This document shows, in pieces, positions 13,001 through 25,000 of a stretch of 64,000 bases of DNA (its first letter is position 1; each line of letters opens with the position of its first letter). Made by a program: the position numbers and the translations under genes. The notes below the pieces were generated by a model. That model made no database searches. It had not been told where the DNA came from and saw only the letters and a program-made list of their open reading frames with translations. The stretch is from Closterium sp. Naga37s-1 (lineage: Eukaryota > Streptophyta > Zygnematophyceae > Desmidiales > Closteriaceae), in the NCBI GenBank assembly GCA_947471745.1, contig CANJKZ010000264.1, forward strand, positions 2,014,501-2,078,500. Direction: 5' to 3'.

Positions 13001-16000
13001 CACAGCGCCAGGCGTTCGTGACGGAGGCGCGGCTGGCGCTGCTGCTGGCCATGGCGGCGGCCACGGGGCGCCAGGGGCTGCTGCTGCTGCTCAACGCGGG
13101 ATTCCCCCGCGCCATGGCTGCATGCCCCTCCCTCGACGCCCCTGTTTCTGTCAGTCCCCCCTCTGCACTGCGCCACACCACACCGCACTGCACTGCACTG
13201 CACAGCACTGCGCCCCACTGCACTGCACCGCACTGCACTGCATTCACGCACATACCATGCCATGCCGCACCACGCTCACCAATGCATTGTGCGCCCTGTC
13301 AAGGGTTTCTGCTCATCTCGCTTCACGCCCGACCCAGTGGGTCTCTCATACCCAGGCATCCCCATCCGAGCCGCTCTGCTGCTCCCACCTCGTCTCCTCT
13401 GTTCTGCCCCCACTGCTTGCGCTTCCATGCTGGATCCCTCAACACCCATATCTCACGTCCTTGTTCTTGGTCCGTTTCTACCTCCAACCTTGTGAACACC
13501 ACCCCACCCCACCACCTCCCACCCCCCAGGAGGCATCTTACCTGGCGCCGCCCCCAGTGGGGCTGTCATCTCTGGACGTGCCTTCGGAGTCTCTCTGCTT
13601 CGCTCACCTTGTTGCCCCTGTGCTGCGCCTGCTGCTCGCCCTCTCCACCCTCGCCCCGCCTGACGCCTCGCTCTCACCACACGCACCACCATCCGACGCC
13701 ACTGTGAGCCGCATCGCATGCTCATGAGTGGCACTGTAGCACTGCCCATGGTCCTGTCGCACTGTAGCACTGCCCATGGCCCTGTCGCACTGTAGCACTG
13801 CCCTCACAGGTGTCATAAGGGGCCTTTGGAGGCACCTCAAGAGTCGTCTTCATACCACATTAATACACTTGCCGCTGCTGCTGCGCCGTGCTGCTGTTGT
13901 GCTGCCACCCGTCCCTCTCACCGCACGTCCATCGCACCGCACCGCACCCATCTGATCGCACGCATCCCTCACTCCCCTCTGCCCCCATGCGCCGTGCGCA
14001 CACAGTCCAAGGCGGATGTGGCATCACAGCTGCTGCACTTCGCCCTGCACCACGACCCCATGCTCTCGCACCCACTCTGCTCTCCTCTAATCCCCCTTGC
14101 ACGCTCACTCCCGTCATCACAGTCAAAAGCGGACGTGGCATCACAGCTGGTGCAGTTCGCCGTGCACCACGAGCCCATGCTCTCACGCCTGCTGAAGGAC
14201 CGCTCGCCCGCCTGCAACCCCACCGACCTGCTGCTGCTCTCCCTCTCCACCGCCTTCCTCTCCCGGGTTCGTTCACTTCCATGTGTTCACTTCAAGGGAT
14301 ACCTGCCCTCCCATTCACTCACCCCCGTCTCCATCTCATCCTCACACCCCCGTTTCAGGATTGAAAGCGCAAGAGCTTAAACGTTGTAAGTTATGGGATT
14401 CGCCGTTTCTCGTTCTCCTTCCCTCGCTTTCCCCCTCTGCTGCAGACCCTCCTCGGGCCCACTCCCTCCCAGCTGGAAGCACTGCGAGGCCCCATGCTGC
14501 GGGCAGCAGCAGCGGGCGATGGGATGGGACGATCCCTCTCAAGTTTCAACTCCTCTCCATCCCCTTACCCTTCCCTCCCTCTCTCCTTCCCTCTACCCCA
14601 GGCACTTCTCTGGGCCGATCCCTCTCAGCTGGAGAGCCTGCGAGGCCTCATGCTGCGGGCAGCAGCGGGGTACAGCGTGGGCGATGGGGAGAGGCGTGTG
14701 AAGTATGTGCGGCAGCGCAGGGCAAGGGAGGAGGATGACCGTGACCGTGCTGGAGAGATCGGTGGCATCTCGCTCTCCCTACTCCTTCCTCCGGTGCGCT
14801 CGGGTTGGGGTTGGGGTTGCCTCAAAGCCCATCTCATTTCACTCCTCTGCTGCAGCAGCATGTGCTGTTTGTGATCGCTCTCTGACGTATGCGATTCCTC
14901 GTCCTCCCATCCACACCCCCCTCTCCTCTCCCTTGCCCCCTCCTCAGCTCTCCTTCCTCTGCAATTCTCTTCCCGCTCTCTCACATGACCTCCCATATTC
15001 TCATCCACTGGAACCCCCAACATCGGCGCATGCGTGGCAGGAGGAGCAAGCAATGGAGGAGGGGGTGTTGAGAGTGAGGGCCAACCTCATGTCGTACCTG
15101 CGCTCCCTCGTCGCCTTCAAACGCCTCCTCCTGCCCGCCGCCTCCAAGCACCAGGTGATTCGCCATGCTGCCTCCAAGCACCAGGTGATTCGCCAGGTGC
15201 CGGCAAACTTCTTGCAGCATGTATCTGCCATGTCCTCCTCGCCTTGTCTAGTGTAACGCAAGCATTCATCCCATCCCATGCCATGCACTCACAATGCTCC
15301 ACTGTCCCCTTCTGACGTTCCCACTCTCTCTGTTCTCCTCCGCACTGTCTGCACCACTCCTTGCCTGCCACGTGGCAGCATCAGGGCCCCACATTGAGCC
15401 ACTTATCAGACCTGCTCCGTCAGATGGTCATCGACCTGCAGGCAGCTGTGGAGGCACGTGGCACTGCGCTCACCAAGGTGTGTGTGTGTCTCTCTCTCTC
15501 ACCCCTCGGTTCTATGCAGCACCATGTAGCACCACGCAACACCGCACAGCACAGCACAGCATACCACAGCACAGCACAGCACAGCACAGCACAGCACAGC
15601 ACATAATCCTTGTGGCTGGATGTTAGAAGAGAGAGAATTGATACATTGAATAATGAGCCAAGAGGCTCTTTAGTACAAACAATGAGCAAGAGAGAGATGA
15701 GAGGGAAGCTTACCCTATTGGCCAATAAGTTGGCCAATGGGTGAGCTTGCTTGTGACCCAAGCAACCACAAATGTGTGTTGGTTGGGATTGGTTGAGCTA
15801 AGGACCAATCCCAACCAACCACAAAATGTGGTTGGAGGGTACACTAAGCAACCCCCCAATTTATAAATGTGCTACACTTCTAGCCTATGTATGTTGTATG
15901 AAATATGAAATTACAACACAACCCCCCAACATGCATAAGGCTAGAAGGCTAGAATCAAGAGGCGGGAGGCGACTTAGGAGGAGTGAGGCCAAGAAGACGA

Positions 16001-19000
16001 AGTAGGAAAGAGTGAGCGGCATGAGGAAGAGCTTTTGTGAAGATGTCGGCAAGGTTGGCCGCCGAGTCAACCTTGTCGAGGCGAAGGTGCCCCGCCTGAA
16101 CAAGATCGCGAATGAAGAAATGACGGAGCTCAATGTGCTTGGAGCGCCCGTGAAACACAGCATCTTTGGTGAGGTGAATGGTACTAGCATTGTCACACCA
16201 AATTGTGGGACAGTGCTGGGGGGCACCAAGTTCCTCAAGAAGGAAGGTGAGCCAGCGGGCCTCTTGCGCAGCCATGGTGGCGGCATACAATTCCGCCTCG
16301 CAGGAGGAGAGGGCTGCAGCCGAGGAGCGGGTGGAGCGCCAGCTGATAAGGCCGCTGCCAAGAAAGAAGCCATAGCCCTAGAAGGAGCGACGATCTGGCC
16401 GGGAATCAGCCCAGGAGGAGTCACTGTAGCCACTGAGAAGAGGTGGGGAGGGGCCGCCAAGGGTAAGGACATAGTCCTTGGTGCCACGAAGGTACCGGAG
16501 GACACGCTTGGCGGCCTGCCAGTGCTCTTCCGTATGCTTGCCTGCGCCAACAAAACGAGCGAGGACGCTGATGGGGTAGGCAAGGTCAGGGCGAGTGGAG
16601 ACCATGGCGTACATGAGGGAGCCGATGAGCTCGGGATAAGGATGGGAGGAGGCTGAGGGGGAGGTGGGTGGAGAGAGGTGGTGCCCGACAGAAAGAGGTG
16701 TATGTTGGGCGCCGCCGCGGGCCATGTCAAACCGCTCCAAGACCTGCTGCAAGTAATGACCCTGGGAGAGTGAGATGGTGCGGGCGGAGCGGTCACGGGT
16801 GATGGTCATGCCCAGATAATGCTGCAGCTCTCCCAAGTCTTTGCACTTGAGACGGGTGCCCAACTCAGCCTTAACATGCTCCAACTCTCCAAGGTCGGCA
16901 GTGAGCAGAATCATGTCATCGACATACACAAGGATGTAAAAGGGGGAGGGGGAGGTGCGGAGGAAGAGGCTGGCGTCAGAGCGGGAGGTGCGGAACCCAA
17001 GTTCAGCAAGGGTGGCGGCAAGTTTAGCATGCCACTCCCTCGGGGCCTGTCGGAGCCCATACACCGGTCGACGCAGCTGCCAGACAGAGTCTGCTGGGAA
17101 GGGGAGGTGAAAGCCGGCTGGACGCTCCATGTAGATAAGCTCGCGGAGGACGCCTTGTAGGAAGGCGTTAGAAACGTCCATCGAGTGGATCTCCATATTG
17201 AGGCGAGCGGCGAGGTCGAGCACGGCGCGAACAGTAGCAGGCTTGGCAGTAGGGGAGAAGGTATCGAAGAAGTCAAAACCATACCGCTGCGTGAACCCCT
17301 TGGCGCAGTAACGAGCCTTATAAACGGGCGGCTCCCCTGGCAGCTGCTTGACGCGAAACACCCACTTTCCTTTCACCACGTTCGTAGGGGCGGGAGGGCG
17401 AGGCACATCGACAAAAGAGGAGTTGCCGATAAAGGCCTCCAGCTCCTTGATGATGGCGGCGAGCCATAGCGGAGCGTCAGGGCACGCCATTGCCTCCGCG
17501 TACGTGGTAGGAACGAAAATGGAGGGAGCAGAGGAGAGGGCGAAGACAGGTGTGCCAGAGATGTCGAACGTGATGGGTAGAAGCGAGGGGTCATAAAGGT
17601 GGAGGTCAAGGAACTCTTCATGGGAGTCCTCAGAGAGGGAGGTGTGGAAGGCGCGGATGACTGCTGGTGCCGCTGCTGGTGCTGCTGGTGGAGGCGTTGC
17701 CGGTGCCGCTGCTGGTACTGCTGCTGGTGCCGCTGCTGGTGCCGTTGCTGGTGCCGCTGCTGGTACTGTTGCTGGTGCCGCTGCTGGTGCCGCTGCTGGT
17801 CCCGCCGCTGCTGCGGCTGCTGGCGCTGCTGCTGCTGCCGCTGCTGGTCCCGCTGCCGGTGCCGCTGCTGGAGAGGAGGTGGCTGAGGGGGCTGTTGCAT
17901 GAGGGGCTTGATGCAAGACAGCCTGGAAGAAGTGACGGAGGAGGGGGGAGAGAGGGGGGAGGGTAGAGGTAGAGAGGGTAACGGGAGGCGGTGCACCAAG
18001 GATACCGTCACGTGACCTGGTGTGGGGATACCGGGTGAGTATGGTGCGGGAAGGGGGAGGACGGGTTGGTGGCGAGGGAGAGGAAGGGGGGGAGGGAGGG
18101 GTACTAGGAGAGGAGTGAGCGGGGGAGACAGGAGAAGACAGAGGTTCCGGGTCAAAGATGTCACCAGAAGAGGGAGGGGCACCATGGGACTGGGACGGCG
18201 GAGAAGGGGGGGGTGGGAGGATGGGGGGAGGAGGGAGTAGTGGGGGAGGGGTGGTGTCAGACCAGACAAAGGGACAGGTGAGAGGGGGGAGTGGGTCAGT
18301 AGATGTGGGAGAGGAGTAGTAGGGAGTGGACTCGTCAAAGACCACATCCCGGCTGCGGATTAGACGACCGGATGGTGGGTGGAGGAAAAGGTAGTCAGGG
18401 GAGGAGGGATTATGACCAAGGAAGATGCAGGGAAGGGTACGAGGGGCAAGCTTTCCCATGGAACGGGAGCGGTCAGAGGGGTGAATGAGGACATGTGCCT
18501 TAGAGCCCCAGACACGAAGTGATGAGGCATCAGGCTTGTCCTTCGTCCACAGCTCACTGGGGGTGATGGAGGGGAGAAGGGGGTGAGGGTAAAGGTTAGT
18601 AAGGAGGGCGGCATGAAGGAGGGCGTAGCCCCAAAGAGAAGGGGGGCAGGAGGCGTGGACAAGCAGACACCGGGCTGTTTTGGTGATCTCTCGAACACGA
18701 CTCTCAGCCACGCCGTTCTGCTGTGGGGAGTGAGGGAGGGTGTAAGTCTGAAGGATGCCACGAGACTGACAATAGGAGGAGACTTGGTTGTTAAGGAACT
18801 CACCACCTCCATCAGAGTGAAGGCGGCAAACAGGGCGCCCAAAATGGGTGTTTGCCCGCTCGAGCTAGGCGATGATTGCAGCCGGGGCATCCGCCTTCGT
18901 CCGAAGGAGAGAGACGGACGAGTACCGACTGTGATCATCAACAAGCACGAGAAGGTAGCGATGGCCCTGGCGAGTGGGAGAGGGATTAGGGCCCCATAGG

Positions 19001-22000
19001 TCCATGTGAACAAGATCAAGTGGCTGCGCAGCAGCGGAGGGGGAGCTCCGGTGCGGCTGCTGCTTGAGCTTGCTCTGAACGCAGACGGTGCAGGGGGGGG
19101 CAGGGGATTTGGGGAGGGGAAGGAGGGAGGAAGGGAGACCGTGGAGGAGACCGGAGGAGACAGAGGAGCGCAGAGTAGCGAAGTTGGGGTGGCCTAGCCT
19201 GTGATGGAGGAGGATGGTGGGGTGGGAGAGGGAGCGACAGGAACAGTCAGAGTCAGGAGGGCGGGGGGGGAGGGGTGGGTTAGTGGGAGGGAGGGGAGGG
19301 GGGGGGGGGAAGGAGGGGGGGGGAGGCAACTTGGAAGGTGAGGGGGCGGGGAACCCAAAGGGTGTACAGACGGGAGCGAGGACAATAGGGAATACGGGCG
19401 AGAAAACGACCTGTGGAGGTTTGGTATAGGTCACAATGGTTAGCACCACCTGGGATGAGAGTGGTGATCATGGCTTGTTGGAGGGACCTTTGGGAGAGGA
19501 GGTTAGTACGAAGGGAGGGAATGTGGAGACCGGTGACAGTACCTGAGGGAAAGAGAGGACAGGGAAGGGTGGAGGTGTTGTGACAAGGGATGGAAAAACT
19601 GCTATCAGCGCCGAGGAGGGAGGTTGGTGTGGGGAGAGGGCGCAGTGTACCAGCGTCGTGAAGGACAGTGTCAGTGGCTCCACTGTCCAGAACGAAGTCA
19701 ATGGTGGAGGAAGGTGAGGCAGAGTACTGGAACGAAGTTTCATTAGCAGAAGAAGGGTACATGGGAGATGCAACAGATTCAGGTTGACCTAATAGACCAA
19801 CAAAACCAGAGGAAGGGAAAGCGGTCACACTGCCACCTGCAGACGGCGCCGGGGACGCACCCGAGAGATGGGCTGCAAAGGCAGCACTCCCAGCAGTCCA
19901 GGTAGGAAAGGGCTGCTGCTGGGAAACCGGAGGAGGAGGGAGGAGGGGCAGTTGCGGCTGGAGGTCGAGCTGCTGCTGGAGATGCTGGAGCTGCTGCTGG
20001 AGCTGAGAGAGGAGAAGCTGCTGCCCATACTGCTGTGACCCCTGCTGCTGATTCCCAAGCTGCTGCTGCTGTTGCTGCTGCTGGTGCTGCTGCTGGGGAG
20101 GGGCGAGGGCCTGGTGGGCGTGGGTGGAGGAGGGAGGTTCATAAAGGGGAGAGGAACGGACCTCAAGGGGAGTGGGGCGAGGGTTGAGGGCGGACCAGCG
20201 AGGAGGGGTGCCGGTGTTGCCACGGGCAAACCACTCATCACTGAGTGCCTTGAAGCACGTCTCAGTGGCATGGGTGGTTTGCCCGCAGCGCTGTCCCTGA
20301 GTGGGACCGTAGCGAGGCAGGTACTGACAGGGAGGAAAGGCAGCTGCCGTACCACGACCCGCACCACTGCTGCCAGCACCACCGCGACCTGCTGATCCCC
20401 CTCGTCCACCCCCACGCCCACCACCACGCCCACCCCCACGCCCACCGCCACGTCCACCCCGGCTGCTGCGCGACTGGGCTGCTGCGGCTGTGGAGGAAGA
20501 GTGGCGAAGGATCTCAGCTTCGGTGGTGATAATCCACTGAGCGACTTCGGCAGGGGTGTGGTGCTTGGAGATAAGCTGCATGTAAGCAAGCTTGTGAGCG
20601 TCGAAGGCAGGTGTGAGGCCCTCGAGGAGGTGGCAGCAGATGACGGTGTCCGGGTACACCACATCGAGTGTTGCAAGGCGCCGAGCAAGGTCTAAGACAC
20701 GGCGAGTGAAAGCAGCTGCGCCAGAAGTGGAATCCATGGAGAGAGTTCCAAACTCCTTGATAAGGGCGTAAAGAGTGGCAACGTCCTGCCGATCGAAAAG
20801 GTCGACTAGCAGTCGCCACAGGTGGGAGGAGGAGGTAGGTGAGAGCTCGCGTTTGAGGGAGGAGGGGATGGTGGCGAGAAGAATGGCAAGCGCACGCCGA
20901 TCAGCAACCCGCCAGGCATTAATTTTCGTGGTGTAGTCTGCAAGTTCTGCAGTGTAGGTGTCCAGGTCCTCCTGGTACTTGTTGTAGCGGGCAGCGGCCT
21001 CGTCATAGATGCGCCTGTCGTCCTCGTAACGCAATTGCAGGCGCAGGTGCTCTTGGAGATTGGTGCGGTAGGTGCGAATGGCGGTTTCCGAGCTCTGCGG
21101 GTCGTTGACATTCGGCGCGAAGGTGGGAGGATCACCGGGGGGAGAGGGCTCGGCGCCAGGGTGGGCGGGGGCAGGTCCAGTAGGAGCGGTGGGGGCCACG
21201 GGCTGAAGTCCACCGCCTTCCTGAAAGACAACCGAGCGAAGGTTGTAGCCGCTGACCACAACAGAGGAGAGGAGCACCTCAACGGAATGAGCATAAGAGT
21301 GCCAATTAGCAGCAGAGTTGTCAGGCAGCAACTCGAGTGCGTCAACAGTGGCAAGGTCGACGGAAGAATCGGACGACGATGCCATAGAGATGAGGGTGGG
21401 TAGAGGCTAGGGCAGGAGGAGGATGGTGCGAGGGTACCGTTGCCAATGCTGCTGCTGGCCCTGCTGCCCGTGCCGCTGCTGGTTCTGCAACTGGTGCCGC
21501 TGCGGATGCTGCTGCGGGTAGGATGGGAGGAGGAAGGGAGGAGCGGAGGGTGGGGAAGGTGGAGGAGGAGGAGGGCGATGCTATGGGGGATGCAAGGGGG
21601 AAGGGTGCTGCTGGTGGTGCCGCTGCAGGTGCTGCTGCTGGTGCTGCTGCAGGTAGGATGGGAGGAGGAGGATGGTGGAGGAGGAGGGCGATGCTATGGG
21701 GGAGGCAAGGGGGAAGGGTGCTGCTGGTGGTGCCGCTGCTGGTGCTGCTGCTGGTGCTGCTGCAGGTAGGATGGGAGGAGGAAGGGAGGAGCGGAGGGTG
21801 CGTTGGGTGGAGGAGGAGGAGGGCGATGCTATGGGGGAGGAAAGGGGGGAGGGTGCTGCTGGTGGTGCCGTTGAGGTGCCGCTGATGATGCTGCTGCGGG
21901 TACAATGGGAGGAGGAAGGGAGAGAGGGGGGGGGGGGAGGGGACGAAGAGGGCAGCCGTGCGGCAGATCCGCGCGACTGGGAAGCCCGTGGCGAATGCAC

Positions 22001-25000
22001 GCGGGACAGCCCGCGGCAAACGAGCGGGACGTGCAGAGATGGGCGCGAAATGGTCAGATTTCAGCGCGGGAGATGCAGATCTGGTCGCGCGGAGGGCAGA
22101 TCTGGTCGCGCGGAGGGCAGATCTGGTTGCGCGGAGGGCAGATCTGGTCGCGCGGAGGGCAGATCTGGTCGCGCGGAGTGCAGATCTGGTTGCGCGAAGG
22201 GCAGATCTGAGCGCGCGGAGGGCGGATCTGGGCGGGCGGAGTGCAGATTTGGGTGCGCGGAGTGCAGGGTGCGAAATGTTCAGATCTGGGCGCGGGAGGA
22301 GGAGATCTGGTGGCGCGGAATCCAGATCTGGGCGCGGAATGATCAGATCTAGGCGCGGGAGGAGTAGATCTGGTCGCAGGGAGTGCAGATCTGGGCGCTG
22401 GAGTTGCAGATCTGAGCGCGGGGAGTGCAGATCTGGGCGCTGGAGTTGCAGATCTGAGCGCGGGGAGTGCAGATCTGGGCGCTGGAGTTGCAGATCTGAG
22501 CGCGGGGAGTGCAGATCTGGGCGCTGGAGTTGCAGATCTGAGCGCGGGGAGTGCAGATCTGGGCGCTGGAGTTGCAGATCTGGACGTGCCTTGGAGGGCA
22601 GCGCCTTAGGGGGCGCACGGGGAGGGAGGACAGCGCCTAAAGGGCGCGTGAAGGGAGGGCAGCTCCGTGGGTGGGGCTAGATCTGAGGAACGGGGAGGAG
22701 AGGGTGGCCTAAGGACCGAGGGAGGTAGGCGTGAGCCATTAGCTCTGATACCATGTTAGAAGAGAGAGAATTGATACATTGAATAATGAGCCAAGAGGCT
22801 CTTTAGTACAAACAATGAGCAAGAGAGTGATGAGAGGGAAGCTTACCCTATTGGCCAATAAGTTGGCCAATGGGTGAGCTTGCTTGTGACCCAAGCAACC
22901 ACAAATGTGTGTTGGTTGGGATTGGTTGAGCTAAGGACCAATCCCAACCAACCACAAAATGTGGTTGGAGGGTACACTAAGCAACCCCCCAATTTATAAA
23001 TGTGCTACACTTCTAGCCTATGTATGTTGTATGAAATATGAAATTACAACACTGGATACCCCAAAGTACCTCTGTGTGTTGCCCCCCTTACAACCTTGGT
23101 AGTGCAAACTTGCTCCACTCACGAGCCTCTTCCGTCTCCTCTCTCATCCTCCTTGCCCTCTCATATTCCTTTCCCCATAATTTTTTCATGACATGACGTG
23201 GCATGATATTATGGTACGTGATGGCATGGCTCATGATGGCATGTCATGGCATTGCATCGCATGGCGTGGCATGGCGCATGAGGGCACACCCCACCAGCTG
23301 GCGGATGTGAACGACATGTCACGGCACGAGGCAGAGGAGTTCATCCATGCCACTGCCTTCCACGCGCCCCACTCCGCCACCCACTCCCACCTTCCCCTCC
23401 GCCAAGCGTAATTCCTCCTCAACCTTTAACCCTCTCACCCTTTCCCCCCAGACCTCCTCATCTCGTCCCCTGCTCTTCCTTCTGCTGTCACTGTCTTCCA
23501 TGCGCCCCACACCCCCCTCCCTATTCACCTTCCCTCCTACAAACGTGTTGCCGCATGTACCCTTGCTCTCCTCTCCTCCTCCCGTTTCCTCCACTGGCCC
23601 CTGTCTTCCACTGGCCCCTCTCCGCCCATCCCACCTGCCTCCCCCTTGCGACAAGCTAATTCCCTTTTCCCTTTTTGTCCTAACGTTCCCTTCGGTTACC
23701 ACTGCCTTTCAAGTGCATTAACACCGCCCTTAACCGCATCACACCATTTCTCCCCGCACACTCCTCTGCACCTTCACTGCTCCGATGTAGTCCTCCTAGC
23801 TCTCCTCCTAGTTCTCCTCCTAGCTCTCCTCCTAGCTCTCCTCCTAGCTCTCCTCCCATCTTCAACCCATTCTTCTAAAGGCAGCAGCATGATCCACTGT
23901 TGGCAGCATGATCCACTGTTGGCAGCATGATCCACTGTTGGCAGCATGATCCACTGTTGGCAGCATGATCCACTGTTGGCAGCATGATCCACTGTTGGCA
24001 GCATGATCCACTGTTGGCAGCATGGTCCACTGTTGGCAGCATGATCCACTGTTGGCAGCATGGTCCACTGTTGGCAGCCACTCCTGCATCACCCACGTGC
24101 CTTGCTCCTCCCGCTCTTCGTCCACACGTTTCACACTTCACCCTCCCTTCTCTACAATGTTGAGACAGCCTCAAATCCTATCCTCCCCACCTCCCACCAC
24201 ACAGGTAGCAGGCTCTGCTAGTCCTGGCCAGCAGGCTCTGCTAGTCCTGGCCAGCAGGCTCTGCTAGTCCTGGCCAGCAGGCTCTGCTAATCCTGGCCAG
24301 CCTGGCGTGCACCAAGGAGTGAGCGCATATGTGGATGCTCTTCATTTACTTGTCAGACTTCTCAAAGCTCAATCCCTCTACCTACCTCCCCCCTCGCAGG
24401 TGGCGCCCGCCAGGCGCTACTCATCCTGGCCATGCCAGTCCAGCATCCACCAAGGGGAGAGCCCTCACATGGATGCTCTTCATCTGTCAACACCTCCTTC
24501 ACCTCCTCCTCGCCCACTCCCCCCATCCCTCCCCTGCGCCCCCCTTCTTCTCCCCCCATCCCTCCCCTGCGCCCCCCTTCTTCTCCCCCCATCCCTCCCC
24601 TGCGCCCCCCTTCTTCTCCCCCCACCCTTCCCCCCATCCAAATCCCACCCCTACCGCCCACGGCACAGGCGGCGGCAGGCGCTATTGATCCTGGCAGGGC
24701 TGGCATCCAGCAAGGAGCGCGCGCTCTCATGGATGCTCTTCATCTGCGAGCATCTGCTGCACCTCCTCCTCGCCCACTTCTCCCTCCACCACTCCCTCCT
24801 CTCCCGCTCCTCGCCCCTCGCCTCCTCCCTCTCGCCCTCCCCCACCACCTTCTCCTCGCGCCCGCGCTCCCTGCGCGTGCAAGGGCCGCGCGTCTCCCCC
24901 TCTCCTGGGGGGCCTGATGGGATGGGGTTTGGGGGAGTGACAGACGGGGGAGAGGATGCAGCAGCAGCAGCAGAGGCAGCAGCGGCGGGGATGGCTGGGG

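Larger units (their letters stand above)
15621..23051 (-). mobile_element. Copia-2: full-length, recently inserted Ty1/copia retrotransposon
   Basis: 7431 bp, antisense to NUP205. LTRs at 15621-15918 and 22754-23051 (298 bp each) differ at one position that I can see (A/T in GAGAGAGATGAG versus GAGAGTGATGAG), so insertion is recent. TSD is CTGGA (15616-15620 and 23052-23056). The primer site TGGTATCAGAGC reads on the - strand at 22753-22742, and a purine tract (on the - strand) abuts the left LTR. Gag-protease-integrase-RT-RNase H are all present with few lesions. It belongs to the same family as Copia-1 by protease and integrase sequence. Confidence 0.95.

Noticed and set aside
23881..24077. 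CRISPR-like repeat array
   Set aside because: Units are contiguous 19-mers without spacers, in an intron of a eukaryotic gene; it is a minisatellite.
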